A program made the position numbers and the translations under genes. This document shows, piece by piece, positions 39,601 through 52,800 of a stretch of DNA of 64,000 bases. Below the pieces are notes generated by a model. That model saw only the letters and a list, made by a program, of their open reading frames with translations. It was not told where the DNA came from and did no database searches. Source of the stretch: Oxytricha trifallax (lineage: Eukaryota > Ciliophora > Spirotrichea > Sporadotrichida > Oxytrichidae); the NCBI GenBank assembly GCA_000711775.1, contig ARYC01000088.1, forward strand, positions 1 to 64,000, written 5' to 3'. Position 1 is the first letter of the stretch. Every line of letters starts with the position of its first letter.

Positions 39601-40665
39601 GACTTATTGGATAGTTCATATTTTTGTAAAATATTAGCAAGTTTGAACCTATAAGCATCTTAAAATTCCCAAGCTTCAGTTAAAGAACTCTGCCAAAGTC
39701 TTTCCTGAAAAAGTGATCCTTCTTCATAATGCCTCTATCCATCATTTTTTGATAAAGTTGATTGGCACTAAACTTAGTCATCTTAATTAAGTCTCCATGA
39801 AATTGTTAATCTGCAGAAGATGAATCAGACGATTAACTAATCCATTAATCATTCCATAAATTATGCTTAGTTCTCTAATACATCTCAATTTGATGCTACT
39901 ATTAAACCATCTCTATTCTTTCAACCAAATCAATGTCATTTTTGAGATGCTTTTGAACGCCTTTCTAATTTCCTGTAAGAGGAGACATTCTATTTATTTT
40001 TAGGGTGTCTCCTTATTTTTGAACTTTGAGTGAAATGGGCTTTTCCTTGTTATATGGAGCAGAAAGCAACTCTTTGAGATGAGTTGAGGATATCATAAAG
40101 TCAGTTTTCTAAAATGAAAAAAACTAAAAAGTATAAATCTCATCCTTGTTTTAAAGTTCATCTCTTGAGAAAAAGCTCAGATCATCTATGTCTAGGAAAC
40201 TCATTATCTAATTAATCTTTTCGTCTTCGATAGGTTCTTAATCCTCCTAGCTTTACTATAATTTTGATTCTATTTATGTAATTTATAGAATCAAATATAA
40301 TAATACTCTTACTCTGGTAAAGCATTCATGGGAAAGCTTATGAGCCATTCGAATGGGCTTTATCCAAATGTCTTGTTAATCAGAGCATCAGTTTACTAAT
40401 GTCTCTACTCTTATTAGTTTCTTTGAGATTCCTAATTTTATTTGCTTTAATTGCTGCTTGGAGTCTTTTAATCTTACCTCTAATTATAAGAAATAAAAGA
40501 ACTCTGAATTTAAAATCTATAATTTATAGGTTAACTAGAGGGAGATGGAACTTTTGACAGAAGCTCATAAGATTGAAGGATAGGTAAGTCTTTCAAGGGT
40601 CTTGTGAAGATTGAAAAGTCATCTTCTATAAAGGAATTATCAGTTTGATAGTAAGTTGGTTCCAT
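36667..40665 (-). CDS. EDRF1-like protein (erythroid differentiation-related factor 1 family)
   Basis: EDRF1 is a conserved eukaryotic protein with a characteristic N-terminal region and a C-terminal helical/TPR part; its molecular role outside animals is unclear. ATG at 40665 (MEPTYYQTDNSF). Family-like motifs are NFKMLIGSNLLIFYKNMNYP, then CLDVWLDNVLHNI, CYHKNGIVQEYKLIKTEEIP, LNFLKSNC, EGGTYWIFK and IQLYDLGSDD. The C-terminal part is helical (HILMHVYLLQQKWLDAINIG), and one exon of more than 1.3 kb is uninterrupted. The frame meets TGA at 37281; an unresolved junction there leads to further exons (LEISDILQKQLYTLENLRK) ending at TGA 36667-36669. The C-terminal extension is therefore less certain than the core. 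Confidence 0.8.
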
Positions 40666-40962
40666 TTCTGAGAAAATTCTCGAATGTAAAGTTTCTTTAT
40701 ATGCAGTTAAGCTTAATTTAATATTTAAAGTTTTGGAAATAATATATAGAGCTAAGAATATTCTAGAATTGACTAGAAAGTTCAAGAAGAGTTATCTATT
40801 TATTATTCAATTGTTCTATTTCTTATATTTAAAAAAAATTAAAGTCAATACATTTATTCACTCTAAATTTCATAAATTTGCTTGAAATAAAAAACTATCA
40901 AAATATGTTCATCAAGCATTAATTGTATTTTGATTGTCTTTAAAATATGCTTTAATCCTTAA

Positions 40963-42351
40963 TCAAATAGCTAGCCATTTTTTAAGTCTCTCGTTCGTCA
41001 TAAACAGAATAGCAGTAGCTGGGATAACTTTCAAGTAACAAGGAATAAGACCCTTAAACATTCCTTTGTAACCTTCTTTGCTTACTATTTTCTTAACGCA
41101 GTCCACAACGCCATCATATTTTTCATGTCCCTCCATTCCCTAAAAACCATTTATTTAATTATATTTTCAATGTCACTTACAGATAACTGTAATTGTCTTC
41201 TCAATAAATCTGTGGGGTAAGTCAAAGTCACTGCAATTGTTCTATAAAAAAGTAAATTAGGAAATTCAATAATACCCAGCAGTAGCTCCAAGGCATAGAT
41301 TCATCATATCAAAGTTAGGATGATTTTTGGTAGGCAAGAAATGACTCCTCAGCATATCAAATGAGCACATCTTGAAGGCGATATATGGAGTGATACCCTA
41401 AAAAATTAGTTAGTAAAAGGTTTTAATTTATTATGGACAAAGTATGATTTTATCATATCAGCTACTTACGACCATAGTTGCGAACCAACCCTTATAAAGC
41501 CCTAATATTCCATCGGCTCTATAGATTTTCTTTCCACAACCCCAGATGCCTAAATTTTTAGTGTCTTCTCTTACTTGAATAGTTAAGACGGTCCTGATTA
41601 AATCCAAAGGATAAGTCTATAAAATAGATTTTAATACTTGAATATATCATGAAAACACTATAATTTTAATGTAAAATGTAATTTAGCCTTATATTGATTT
41701 AGATAATAGTATTAGCGGGTAAATTAAAACTTACAAGTGTGGAAGCAGTCATTCCAGTAAGACCACCGCATATAAGTTTAGATGAAAAATCATTTGTAGG
41801 TCTATCTCTGTATAGAGTGTGCTTATAAAATTCATAGAAGAAGAATTCGAATGCAGAGAAAGGTGCTACTCTGATTAAACTTAAAAATATCATCATTCAT
41901 AATGTTCTTATAAAATCCTTAAAGTTTATGTTTGTACCGTTTCCCTTAAAGAATCCTTTCATTCCCTCATTCTTCCACATATAGACAAATGATTATGTAA
42001 TTGAAAGCCCTTAATATTCAGCGGTTGTACACTTAACAAAATTATAGATTCAACTTATATTTCAGGAAATACTTTAAAATTAGATAGAAGTTATTATTGT
42101 GTAAAGACAATAAATTTTCGATTTTAAGCAAAAATTATTATTATTTTTGACTGTCTAAGAATCTTTAATCTTTCTAATGGGTTTGTAAGTGTTCTAGATA
42201 AAGCCCCAGAAAATGCCTATAAAATATAATGACTTAACTTTAAAATATTTTCCGAAGTAATTTGTTTCATACCCCTGTGAAGAAATGCAAATAACTGAAA
42301 TGATGTTTATCCTAGGGATTTTTCTCTATCTTTTAAGGGAGATTAAATCAT
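40963..42351 (-). CDS. Mitochondrial carrier family (SLC25) protein
   Basis: SLC25 carriers exchange metabolites across the inner mitochondrial membrane. ATG at 42351. Three Solcar repeats are recognisable: SGALSRTLTNPLERLKILRQ with GFFKGNGTN; a second with a Pro-x-Asp-like signature (PLDLIRT) and GLYKGWF; and a third with PTDLLRRQLQ, KYDGVVDCVKKIV and GMFKGLIPCYLKVIPATAI. The end is ERLKKWLAI, TGA at 40963-40965. The GxxRxxxx-PxxRxK pattern resembles ADP/ATP- or ATP-Mg/phosphate-type carriers; the substrate cannot be assigned. At least six short interruptions (introns and probably IESs) separate the exons. Confidence 0.85.
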
Positions 42352-42610
42352 TTTAGTTTTTATACTATATTATTTTATTAAACTTGTAATATGAATAGAT
42401 TAATTAAACCCGTAAATCTTTGATTCTCTTAGTGACATTAAAATACTCTAATTATATATTTGATAATTAATTTAAATTAATTAATACTATTTTAGATTTT
42501 ATCAGAACTTTCATTCGCTATTTATTGAGCTAAAAATACTATTGAAGTATTAAGAGAATAAGAAATCACTTTTATAAAAAAATTACATATTAAAACTCTA
42601 TAAATAAAAG
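42352..42610. other. AT-rich divergent intergenic region
   Basis: 260 bp between divergently transcribed genes; it should hold both 5' ends. No motif recognised. Confidence 0.45.
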
Positions 42611-45600
42611 ATGATATCTCTAGAAAATATAGATGAATATATCGGCACAAAGCAGGTTAATTAGTTAGTTATTATATACAACATATTTATAATATATTGT
42701 TTTTATACCTTTAATTATTCAATCAAAGCCGTTTATTTAAATTAAAAATTAATACATAAAATTCGAACTAAGCAGGTTATAAACAGGTAAGTGATATCAA
42801 TTTCTTAATTAAGATTAATTTTTTTTCTAACTATTTTCAAATTAATAACATAATATAGTCCTCGATCGTTAGAGGCATGTGCAAGATTGGGTTTGAATCC
42901 CAAGGAATTAGTTTTCAAGCCAATGGAAGAATTTAAAGATAAAAATTTGGAATAAGATATTGTCAAGATGAGGTATTAAACTTTCAAATTCAATTTCAAG
43001 GAATTAATATACTTCTTATTTAAATAGTAATTTTGTCTATGTAACTATAACTTTAGTGAAAAAATGCATAATTAGTGTCTTTTATATCATAAGTTTAACA
43101 CCACGAATAAAAAAGAAAAGAGCACATTTACAAAGCTAAAAAAGAGCGTCAAGATATAATAAAAATGATTGAGACCCACGGAGATAATTTGAAGCCAGGT
43201 TCATTTATCCAGCCTATTCTAGCACTTTAACATTCAAATTTGGATTTCTCCAAATCAGTTTTAAATTCTAAATAGCAATATAATGGTGGCCCACAATCGC
43301 CTTAATTAGCTATATATTTTTACATAAAGAACTAAAACTCCTGATTGAAATCATGAAGAAAGAATTTAATATAAAATATATACATTCGCCTTTGTCTAAT
43401 GGAAAATTGAGTGCCTTTTCTCAATCCCCTAAATACCTGAAAGCTTTAAATCCATCATAAACTCAGCCTTAGTTAAGTATGGAGCAGTCAAGAATCATGG
43501 CTTTCTAGTAATTGCAAAAGTCAGGAATTATCGATGATAATGTAAGTTTCAGGTTTCTTTATATTTCATACAAACTTTAAGCATATTATCAACATCATTG
43601 CATAAAATTCTATCTATATAATATTTTGAAATTGAAATTAATCAAATTTATCTAGTACTACAAACGATTCGCTTAAACTTAGAAAATTGAAAACAGAATA
43701 ACAGTGAGTAAAGTAGAAAAAGACATTGATATTTAGCTTAGAATAAAGGAATTTTAATAAAAGTAAGAATCACCCAAGATTTCTCTCTATTTTTATTACT
43801 CTTGAATGCTAATTTAATTATTTACAGGGAGTTAGGGGAAGAGATTAGATAATTAATGAAAATAGAAGAGGAACATCAAAACTTTCACTATAAAACGAGA
43901 CAGAAAATCAAGAGAGAATAAGATCATTAATATTAGAAAAACATGGAATTGCTGCAATAAAAATAGGCATATAAGAAAGACTTAGAGGGAGAGATTTAAA
44001 CTCTTGTCAATCAGAAGTAGAAATAAGTAAGTAAGCGAAAGCTTTGTAATTATATCGAATATTAGTTGAAAATTTAAGCTTATTCAATAATATACTATAG
44101 TTTATGAGAGAAATTGAGAAATAGCAAGTCATGTTCTAAACTGATCAATAAATCAGAGAAAAATTGTATAAAATAAGGCAACTTTAGAACGATAAATTGC
44201 AATAAAACTTGAAGAAGGTATAGTAATCACTTAAATTTTGAATATTTCTATAGATAAGCATAATTGAGAAGAAAATTGAGCATTCCTCTATTTATAAGTC
44301 AAAGACAATCGAAAATTTAATGAACATGAAAAAGTAAAAACGGGCTGAGAAGGAGATGTCTTAAAAACGCAGATTAGAATATTTGTAAAAAGAGAAAGAG
44401 TAAATTTAAGCTGAAACTCTCGAAAAAATTATGAGAGAGGATGATCTTTATGAAAGAAGAGTGTAATAATTTACAATTTGTACATTTTTCATCTTATGCA
44501 GATTAATTGACTTAGCTATAAATCTTTAAAGTTAATTTAAAGTTTCATTTATTAAGAGCTTACGATCCATCACTTCAATTCAAGTTTTCTGAGTATGCAG
44601 GAGGTACAGATGGAGGTGGTCTTTTTGATAAGCGCGAGAGATTCCAGCAAGTAAAAAAAGAAGGGGAAAAATTACTGAAGCAGAGGTAAGAAGACCTCAT
44701 AGAGAGAATGAAAAAAACTGAAGAAGTCTAGAAGTAGAAACTTGAAGAAAAAGAGAAGAAAGGGTCTATTAAAAAGGAAATGATGTAACTTAAGGAACTA
44801 TCTAAGGAAGAGAATATCAAGAGACATATTTTAATTTATTCTTCAATATTTAACAATTATTTAAATAGCTATGGGATGACTGCTATAAATATTGAAAGTT
44901 TAACGTATGTGTAATTGCTAATTATATTTTATGACATCAACGAAGAGTAGAATACAAAAAGGAACTATACTTGTAAAAACTCAAAGCAGAGCAGCAGACT
45001 TTTAACGAAGCAAGAAAACTTAAAAATGATGTGATCCAAGAGAGATACTACAATCATATGATCGACGAGATTAAGAAACACTAAGTTAAGGAATAAGTAG
45101 AGAAGATGTACTACACCAAGAAATTTCATAACTTATTTATCTATTGACTATTTCATATCTTTGTTTTCATTTTACAATTTTTAATTTGACAAGGAGCCAC
45201 TTTCAAAGATAGCTGAGTAATTTGACTTTTTAACAGAGCCAAATACTCAATAGGTTTAAGAAATCAGTCCTTAAAACGATAAGAACTCTGGTTTTAATAA
45301 GACAGCTGGCAAGTCTATGTTTGCATTTTTATCATTTATTAATTTCTTAAAATTTAGCAATCAAATTTTTCATTAGAATTTTTTAAATATATATACATCA
45401 ACCAATTCAAAGAGCATCTTCAATTAAAACAGAGGACATTCATCATAGACAGCTTCCAGGATGAGTCTGAAAAGCATCCCTATTAAAATTGAGGGAGGGA
45501 AGAGATTGCATAAAGCACTACAAGTCATATAAAGAAATCAAAGTCAAGCTAGTTTCTAGGAATATATAAACCCCAATATTAAATAATAAATAGAATAGTA

Positions 45601-45754
45601 ATAATCAAAGCTATATACTGTGTATCATAAAATATAATAAAATAAACATATAATAATTCATCTAATTAAATCGTAGAATATTAAGAGATTATTTAAAAAT
45701 TTTCTTAGAGTACAATTTTTATTCAAAGAAGTTTTTATTACAAACATTAATTGA
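42611..45754 (+). CDS. Coiled-coil protein of a ciliate-conserved type
   Basis: ATG at 42611. After removal of two IESs the N-terminus reads MISLENIDEYIGTKQVINS, then PRSLEACARLGLNPKELVFK and RYQHHEQKRKEHIYKAKKER. The arrangement (SLEACxRLGxxPxEL followed by a Lys/Arg/Glu-rich helix) resembles a ciliate protein type I associate with long coiled coils. The rest is mostly charged coiled coil (e.g. NMKKQKRAEKEMSQKRR) with a Gly-rich break (SEYAGGTDGGGLFDKRERF). The tail is Ser-rich and basic and ends at TGA 45752-45754, with the last residues doubtful. Three IESs (42650, 42976, 43297) and several GT..AG introns were placed. Probable cytoskeletal role, inferred only from composition. Confidence 0.65.
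42650..42769. other. IES, 10 bp pointer AAGCAGGTTA
   Basis: Exactly 120 bp, bounded by AAGCAGGTTA at 42650-42659 and 42770-42779, both starting on a codon boundary (Lys-Gln-Val). Confidence 0.9.
42976..43095. other. IES, pointer TTAA
   Basis: Also 120 bp, between TTAA at 42976-42979 and 43096-43099. Joining gives RYQHHEQKRKEH in frame. Confidence 0.65.
43297..43385. other. IES, pointer TCGCCTT
   Basis: 89 bp between TCGCCTT at 43297-43303 and 43386-43392. The colinear frame ends in TGA inside the insert, and excision gives GPQSPLSNGKLSAF. Confidence 0.85.
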
Positions 45755-47169
45755 ATAATTCAGGTTTATATTTAAACTACATCATAAGAAGAAGCTTTAT
45801 AAATAGAATTAATAAATTAAAAAGTATATTCAGAGTATTTTTTATTTTTTATAAGAATAGAAACCTTATTCAGCACAGCATGTTATGCGTAAAAACTTCT
45901 CACAAGCCTAGGTCTTACACCAAGAAAATAATCAGGAATTTGGAATGAATCATGGTGGTACAAATACTTAACAAAACTTCTACATAACGAGTGGCTCAAA
46001 CTAAAATGCTCTCTGATATAAAAAAAAATTTGAACAACTCAAAACCAATAATATTTACCATTCAAAAATTAGAATTTATTTGATATTTCTCAATTATTCA
46101 ATGAATGATCCAAGATAATCTAAAATTTTATTGTTAAAGTTTCTTTAAAAATCAAAATAGGTGGTATGTTTAATTACAATTTCCATTTAATATTATCACT
46201 AATAATAAGAATCATTAAAAGAAAAGAGAAAAATAAAGATAATTATTAAGACATAGTTTGAAAATTTAACATAATTTATTAAATACAAACTCATTATAAA
46301 TTATAAACTATTATCCTAAAAGAAAGTTAAACAATGTTTATTTAAATTTTTAAAATTAAAATAAGTTCAAAAAGGGGAACAATTAAAAAAAAGCAAATTA
46401 AATAACAAATTAGAATAAAGCCTTTTAATTTTACTATGTTTTAATTTTATTAATATTTATAGCTATATAAAGAAACAAGTAGAAAGACATGTGGAAGTAT
46501 CAAGAGAAAATGTTACTATGCAAGGTTAGGAATAAATTTGGGGGAAATTATAAATATTTTAAAATAATGAGGTAACTCTTTCCCAAAGTTGATGGAATTA
46601 TTTTTTGCTAGAGAGAGATAATAATATTATCTTAGCTTTACTATATTAGCGTTGCTCTATCGATTGGCATATCTATAAAATAGCACCATCTATAATTATT
46701 TTCCAGAATAAATTTAAATATATTTCTCTTCTTGAAATGTGAGAATTTATTATAATCAATAGCAATGACAAGGTTATTTTATTGACTCTGTACGGAACAA
46801 GCAAATTTATGTATAGCTAAAATGTTAACTGCCAATTATTTTAATTGGTTAACTTTACTGAATTTATTTACACTCTCTTTTTTCTTGTGCATTATCAAAG
46901 TCATCAATTTTCACTTTTGTATTGTAACGAGCTCCTCACTTCCTTTACTACTATTTTTAGATTCATTACTATGGCGCGATTTATTTATGTAATTTTCTCA
47001 AATTAGTTTCTCAATTTATTATTGAATTCACATGTCATTTAAAATGAGTATATACTTATAGTTTATAATAATTTAATTTTTTTTTAATTTATTCTCAAAT
47101 TTCAACTTATTAAGAATGTAATTTCATTAGTATAAACTGTAAAAGTAAAAAAGAATTTCATGATTGCGT
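45755..47169. other. AT-rich spacer, 1.4 kb, no gene recognised
   Basis: Very AT-rich sequence between the convergent coiled-coil and MORN genes. No domain-bearing frame, tRNA or clear repeat was seen. It is the longest apparently empty stretch of the window and most likely germline-limited. Confidence 0.5.
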
Positions 47170-48499
47170 TCATTGATTGCCTCCAGTTTAATCAATCCAT
47201 CTTATCCTCTTGCCATCCTCCCAAATGCCGATTTTTACATCGCCATTGTGCATTATGTATTTGCCCTCGCCATGTTATTTCCCATTTTGCCAATAGCCCT
47301 CATAACGACGACCATCAGCCCAGAAGTAAATTCCGTAGCCATGTTTTTTATCCATATAGTACTCTCCCTCATATTTACGGCCATCACTCCAAGTGTACGT
47401 TCCCTATCCATGCATATTGTTGTCCTTCCAAGAACCTTCGTATGTACGCCCGTCGAGCCATGTGTAAATGCCCTATCCGTTGATTTTGTTATCAAACCAG
47501 TCTCCCACGTAGCGTGATCCATCGCTCCAGACATAGGTGCCCTTGCCATGCTTCTTTCCATCTTTGTAGTAACCTTCATACTTCGAGCCATCTGCCCAGG
47601 TCTCAATACCATATCCGTGTTGCAAATCATCTTTCCAATGACCCTCATATTTTGCACCGTTGACATGAGTGTAAACTCCGTAGCCATTAGCTTTGTCATC
47701 TCTCCACTCTCCATCGAACACATCGCCGTCTACGTGCCAGAACTTGCCAGTGCCATGTGCTTTATTATTCTGCCAGTGTCCTTCATAACGAGCTCCATCA
47801 GGCCAAATTTATATTCCGAAGCCGTGACGAACATCCCCTTTCCATTGGCCTTTATAAACTGCTCCATTCTTAAATTTATATTCTTCACGGTTTTCCAATG
47901 GCAAATTCTCTAAATTATTGCTAAATCTATTATGAATTAACAATTATTAGTGTTCATTTTACAAGAATTCTAGGATTAAATTTACTCAAAATATAAGCAT
48001 TACAATATCATTGTTACTGTTTGAATTAATATTGTATATTTCATCACCATTATCGCTAAAAGCATTTCCCTTGCCTGCTGAAAATCGGTAATTTTACTAT
48101 CCATTTTGACTATAATTGGACTAGTCTTTTGTGTCATTCGCGCTGAATGGTCCACTGTTTGTACCTTCCTCTCTTGAGGGATTGTTTTATTGGCCAATTT
48201 GTATTTTGTATTATTAATTGGTATTTGAATATTACGAGACTTTAGAACCGTCCTTCATCATTTGCTTTTGCTAATCCTCGTTGAAGCTCTAGTCTGGCTG
48301 AATTATTTTACCATCTCAGTAAAATTAATAATTGTAAATTAATAAAAACATTTTTAATCACTCATTTCTTTAAAGAAATTATTATATAACCATATTAAAT
48401 ATCTTAGATTTTTTAATTAAAAATATCTCTCTAATCAATAGACAATTCATGCTCTTTTTCATCTCTATTGCAATTGCAATTTGAACAATTAGCTCCCAT
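47170..48499 (-). CDS. MORN-repeat protein with acylated N-terminus
   Basis: MORN repeats bind membranes or scaffold the cortex and cilia. ATG at 48499 gives [15 protein letters not shown], with Gly2 for myristoylation and nearby Cys for palmitoylation. After an IES (48318-48429) comes a polar linker (Gln/Asn/Ser-rich) and an unresolved junction near 47930-48010. About nine tandem MORN units follow without interruption, e.g. [58 protein letters not shown]. The protein ends IRWIDQTGGNQ at TGA 47170-47172. The repeat exon is far more GC-rich than its flanks and creates several open frames on the other strand, which are shadows. Confidence 0.88.
48318..48429. other. IES, pointer GAGAT (coding strand)
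   Basis: 112 bp between ATCTC at 48313-48317 and 48425-48429 on the plus strand. Both copies have the same codon phase, giving [13 protein letters not shown]. Confidence 0.65.
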
Positions 48500-49821
48500 T
48501 AATGTGAAATAATTTTTTCAATTTCTTTACTAAATTTTAATTAATTAAATCCTCACTATATTATAACTACTTTTAATCTATAATTTAACAATAACATTTT
48601 AAGTTTCTATATCACTCATTTTTTAGATAAGTTTTAAAGTAAAACAACAATAAAATCCAAGAAAATTTAGTATTTATATAAATTTAATTATATAAAAAAT
48701 TGAAAAGTTTAGCTTTTATTTTAAAAACTTTTTAATACTATTTTTAAACTTGTGAGAGTGAAATGATACTATTTTATGGTGATGTAGAAATGTGAAAGAT
48801 TAAAGATTCATGTTTACCTATAATTTTAGTGAAATTTCAGAGTTCACTAGTATTTGGCTTGAATATAAAATTTCACCATTAAGAAGTAGACATGTAAAGC
48901 CGAGAATTTCCTTTCAATTTAATACTGCGTATTTTACTAGAATTATTTTCACTAGATTTCGTGGTGCATACTAGAGTGTGAAATCGAAAAGCAAAGTGAA
49001 ATGCTAATTGTAAAGTCTTTGAATAAAAGGGAATTTAAGAATAATAGTTAGTTTAATAATTAGAAAAATAAAAAAATTTACATCAAAAAATTGATCGTTC
49101 AGTAATTACTTTTCCAATAACTTTGCATCTTACAGACAGCTTATCTATATTTTCCGTATAAAAATGAAGAAAACGCTTAGAGTTAATTGAAAAGTGCTCA
49201 ACAAAAGGACATCGTAAAAAGATAAAAAATCAAAGAGTAAATTAGTTGATGATCAAAATTACATTGAGAGATTGGTTTTTCCTCTATATATATATATATA
49301 AGGAGCAAAGTTAAATTCTCTCTACACTTGTTGCTCTTTGCTTGATGTACAAAATGTAAGACATTTATTTTCTTAGATGATAATGTGAGAAAATAACGCG
49401 CCTTAATTGTGAATTAAAAATGGTTAAAAAACAAAGACTATATTGAGCTCAACATTTATGCTCATTAAAATATATCGTTCAGGAAAGAAGAGAATAAGTT
49501 ATTTAACTTCTTTATGTTTTTATTTGCGTTTTTAATCTCTTTCGTTTTTCTTGTTAAAACTTTATTTACCTTTCAGAATTTAATTCAATTATTTAAATAT
49601 TAAATTCTGAATTCACTATTTTCCAGCACTCACTTTACTCTACTGTTGAAATCGGATATGTAAATTGTTAATAGTGAAGTAATTTAGCTTATTTTCACTA
49701 ATAATTTGAAATATATCTTGATTTAAATACGACAGCAAGAAAGAACGAGAGAGGCATTGAGAAAGCCTCCCCTTACTTAATAAATGCGACTTATTGCGTA
49801 ATAGTTGCAGAATTAGCTTTC
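48500..49821. other. AT-rich spacer, 1.3 kb
   Basis: No convincing gene. Contains a short (TA)n run near 49290-49302. The region upstream of the next gene is open in one frame back to about 49660, but without ATG or recognisable motif. Confidence 0.45.
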
Positions 49822-52800
49822 CCAATTGGTACATTTAATGAAGAGGCTGAATTGCGATTACTTAGACCAGTTCAGGAAGAATTAATATAAATCCACTTTA
49901 TGATATAATTGTATTTTGCATAGTTATTTTTTTAATTTATGTGAAGAGTTACCTCCTACTACCACTTCAGCTATTGACCCCAAAGGTTCTACTTTGACTT
50001 AAAAGTAAGGGTAGCAACCACCGCAAGCCTATAATAAAATTAATATTATACTTCCAATATAAAATTATGGGGTAAAATCTTTTAATTGAAGTATGTGTAT
50101 TCAATAGTGTAATTACTTTATAACAGCAGTAATAGCAGCAAGTTAATCCAACACAGTCTTAACTTGCAAATATAAAGTCATCTGAGCATTTGATGTCTGC
50201 ACAGAGTCTCAGATCTGGTATAATGAGTCCAAGTGGTGCAAGAAAAACCCAAGAGGGATTTATTGCTGAAATAGTTTCCTAATTATTTCAAGAGAGTTAG
50301 TTTATATGACTTATTTGTGAGGAATATGTATTAAAAAGTTTATGAAATGATATTTAATGTAAACTCTTTAAACTTAATTGAATTTTTTACTTTAAAAAGA
50401 AATTGATCAATAATGAATAAGATGCTATATATGAAAGAGCAATTCTCATTATACCCTATAGATCCCCAGATACTGTGAAGCAAATCGAAGCAGCTTTTGA
50501 AAACATTAATATGCAAGGTCTGGGAGTTGATAATATCAGATACCTGAATACTAAAGAATTTAGTGAAGAAGAAAGAAAGAACAGAGAAAATATTTATATC
50601 AATAATTTTACTAATGATTTAAAGCTACTCTAAAATACATCATGTTTAAATTTAGATGATCATAAATAACAGAAAACTTGATATTATAGGAGGATTTGAA
50701 TTGATGGATGCTGAATGCAGAATATATGTGATAGAAGGACTTGGTGGTGAGGGTCGTGGAATGAACAAATTTTACATCGAAAATTAGAGACAAAGGCCAA
50801 ACGATAAAAAGTTTAAGCTCCTGTACAATCCAGAAGTACGATTCAAGAATAGATTGTACTTAGATTTCAATGTGCAAATCAAAAAGATCAAGCTTAGAGA
50901 TACTTTGACTAAAATTATGGGTTCCCCAGACGTTTATTTAAGGTGCATAGAAAATAAGTTTTAAAACCTTGTTTAATTGACTAAAATACTTGAACCTTTA
51001 AATTAAGGTCTAAAGTACCTGAAGACATCTATGACACTTTGTAAAAATTCGCTGAAATGAGAAAACTAGATCGTATGACTCTTGTGAGAGATTTCAATCT
51101 CTTCCCACAGACAGATAAACTTCTTAATTTGGAAAGAAAGTATGGAGACTCACTTTCTTATGAAGATCTTTATGGTTTGAAGTCAAAGCCAAAGAGAAAG
51201 AGAATGGGTGATGAGACTCTCTCAGTTAATTTTGCTGATGATACTATTGCAGGGAAAAGTGTCACTGCCCTTTCACATATGACTGGATCACAGTATAACG
51301 ATCGAAAAGCTGCTACAACCGACGGTTTCAATCAAAATTCCTAGCATTAATATTTTCATTATATGAAAGATCCTTCATTTTAGATTTGAATTACTTTTAA
51401 TTCATTAATCTGCAATGAAATCAAAACCTACTTTCCAAAGAAACAGAACTATTCACAAAGGTGAGACGGAGGCAAAGAATCACGATTTCGAAGAGACTTT
51501 AAAAATTAGAAAAGAAGCACCTCCAAAAGATTTCAAGCAATAGTAAATCGAAAAGATACAGTCTATGAGTGTAGGTAGACCGCCTAAAGAAAGAATGAAT
51601 ATTCCTGAGGGAGTGGAAGTTTTCATGTACGGAAACTAAAAACTTAATATCTGGGAGTTCTAGAAGGAGCAACTGAGAAAGTAAATTGCTAATGACCCTA
51701 AAAACTTCTATACCTACTCAAAAGACTTCTTAACATTGGCTTTCCCACTTATTAATGAAAACGAAATCAAAATGAAAGAAAAAGAAGAAAATGAAACTAA
51801 GTGGAAGACTAAGAATTTTATTCATAGTAATATATAAGATATTATAGTTTCAAAATCTTTTAATTAACCGGCCATGCTCATTAACTATAATTCTTTTCAT
51901 ATTTTATGTAAGAATGGATTTGATTAGCTTGTTAAGAAAACCAATTACGCTGAACATCCCAAGAAACCTCCTCAATGTATAGTAGATGACTTGACAATAC
52001 CTTACGTTCAATAAATGAAAGAAAAAATGGAGGCAATGAAAGGTCGGTAGCCATTCATCGCTGACGATGGAAAACCTGATTTCCAAAAGAATTTCAGAGT
52101 GCCACCCTCTTTTTCAGATAGAGAATTCTTTAACACTGTGTTCATATCTGGGGATGATATGGTCAAGGAGCAGCAATAATTGATGCAAAAGGAATTGGAA
52201 ACATGGAAGAGCAAGGTAGTTTATTTATAAATGAGTTTCAGAATATTACATTATAATACTGAACTATGGTAGTTGTTGGTAACCCTCATTTCTAAGTCAA
52301 CACAATTTAGCATAAAAAGATTGGATAAGTAGAAAAACATAGAAACTTGCTAGAGGATCCTCCTAAAAAGATTGGTCTTAGACTATCAAATTCACTTAAA
52401 TTTCTATTTATATAGTATGAATAGTTAGAATACGAATAAATAAGTTAAATTTTTTTCACCTTTTACTTTGAATTAATGCTATTTAAATAATATCTTAGAA
52501 ATTCACGACTTAAGTAGATCGCAGAAAGACAAATAATGGTGACAAAGCACATTGAAAACATCCCCTCAACTATTTTCGATAAAGCTAAGTATATAGATCC
52601 ATTGAAAACTCTGCCAAAACTTAAAGAGAAAGATCCCACTATGATTATATATTGTTATTATTAGCAAATTAATTTAAATTCCTATTTCATATACAATTTT
52701 ATATCTATTCAATTGCTTATATAAATTCAAGATTTTTCATTTAAATATTAAATGATGACTGGAGGAAGCAGAGATTTTAATACAAACATAAGAAATGATG

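Noticed and set aside
42868-42905. tRNA-like B-box (GGTTTGAATCCC)
   Set aside because: The bases encode a coiled-coil gene's exon (SLEACARLGLNPKEL) in frame with neighbouring exons, and no A-box or cloverleaf can be formed around it.
47160-47913. Several plus-strand open frames of about 100-120 codons
   Set aside because: They are antisense to the GC-rich MORN-repeat exon, whose nine repeats explain the lack of stops.
49290-49302. TA microsatellite as a replication or excision signal
   Set aside because: A 12-14 bp TA run is expected by chance in DNA this AT-rich, and nothing around it suggests function.
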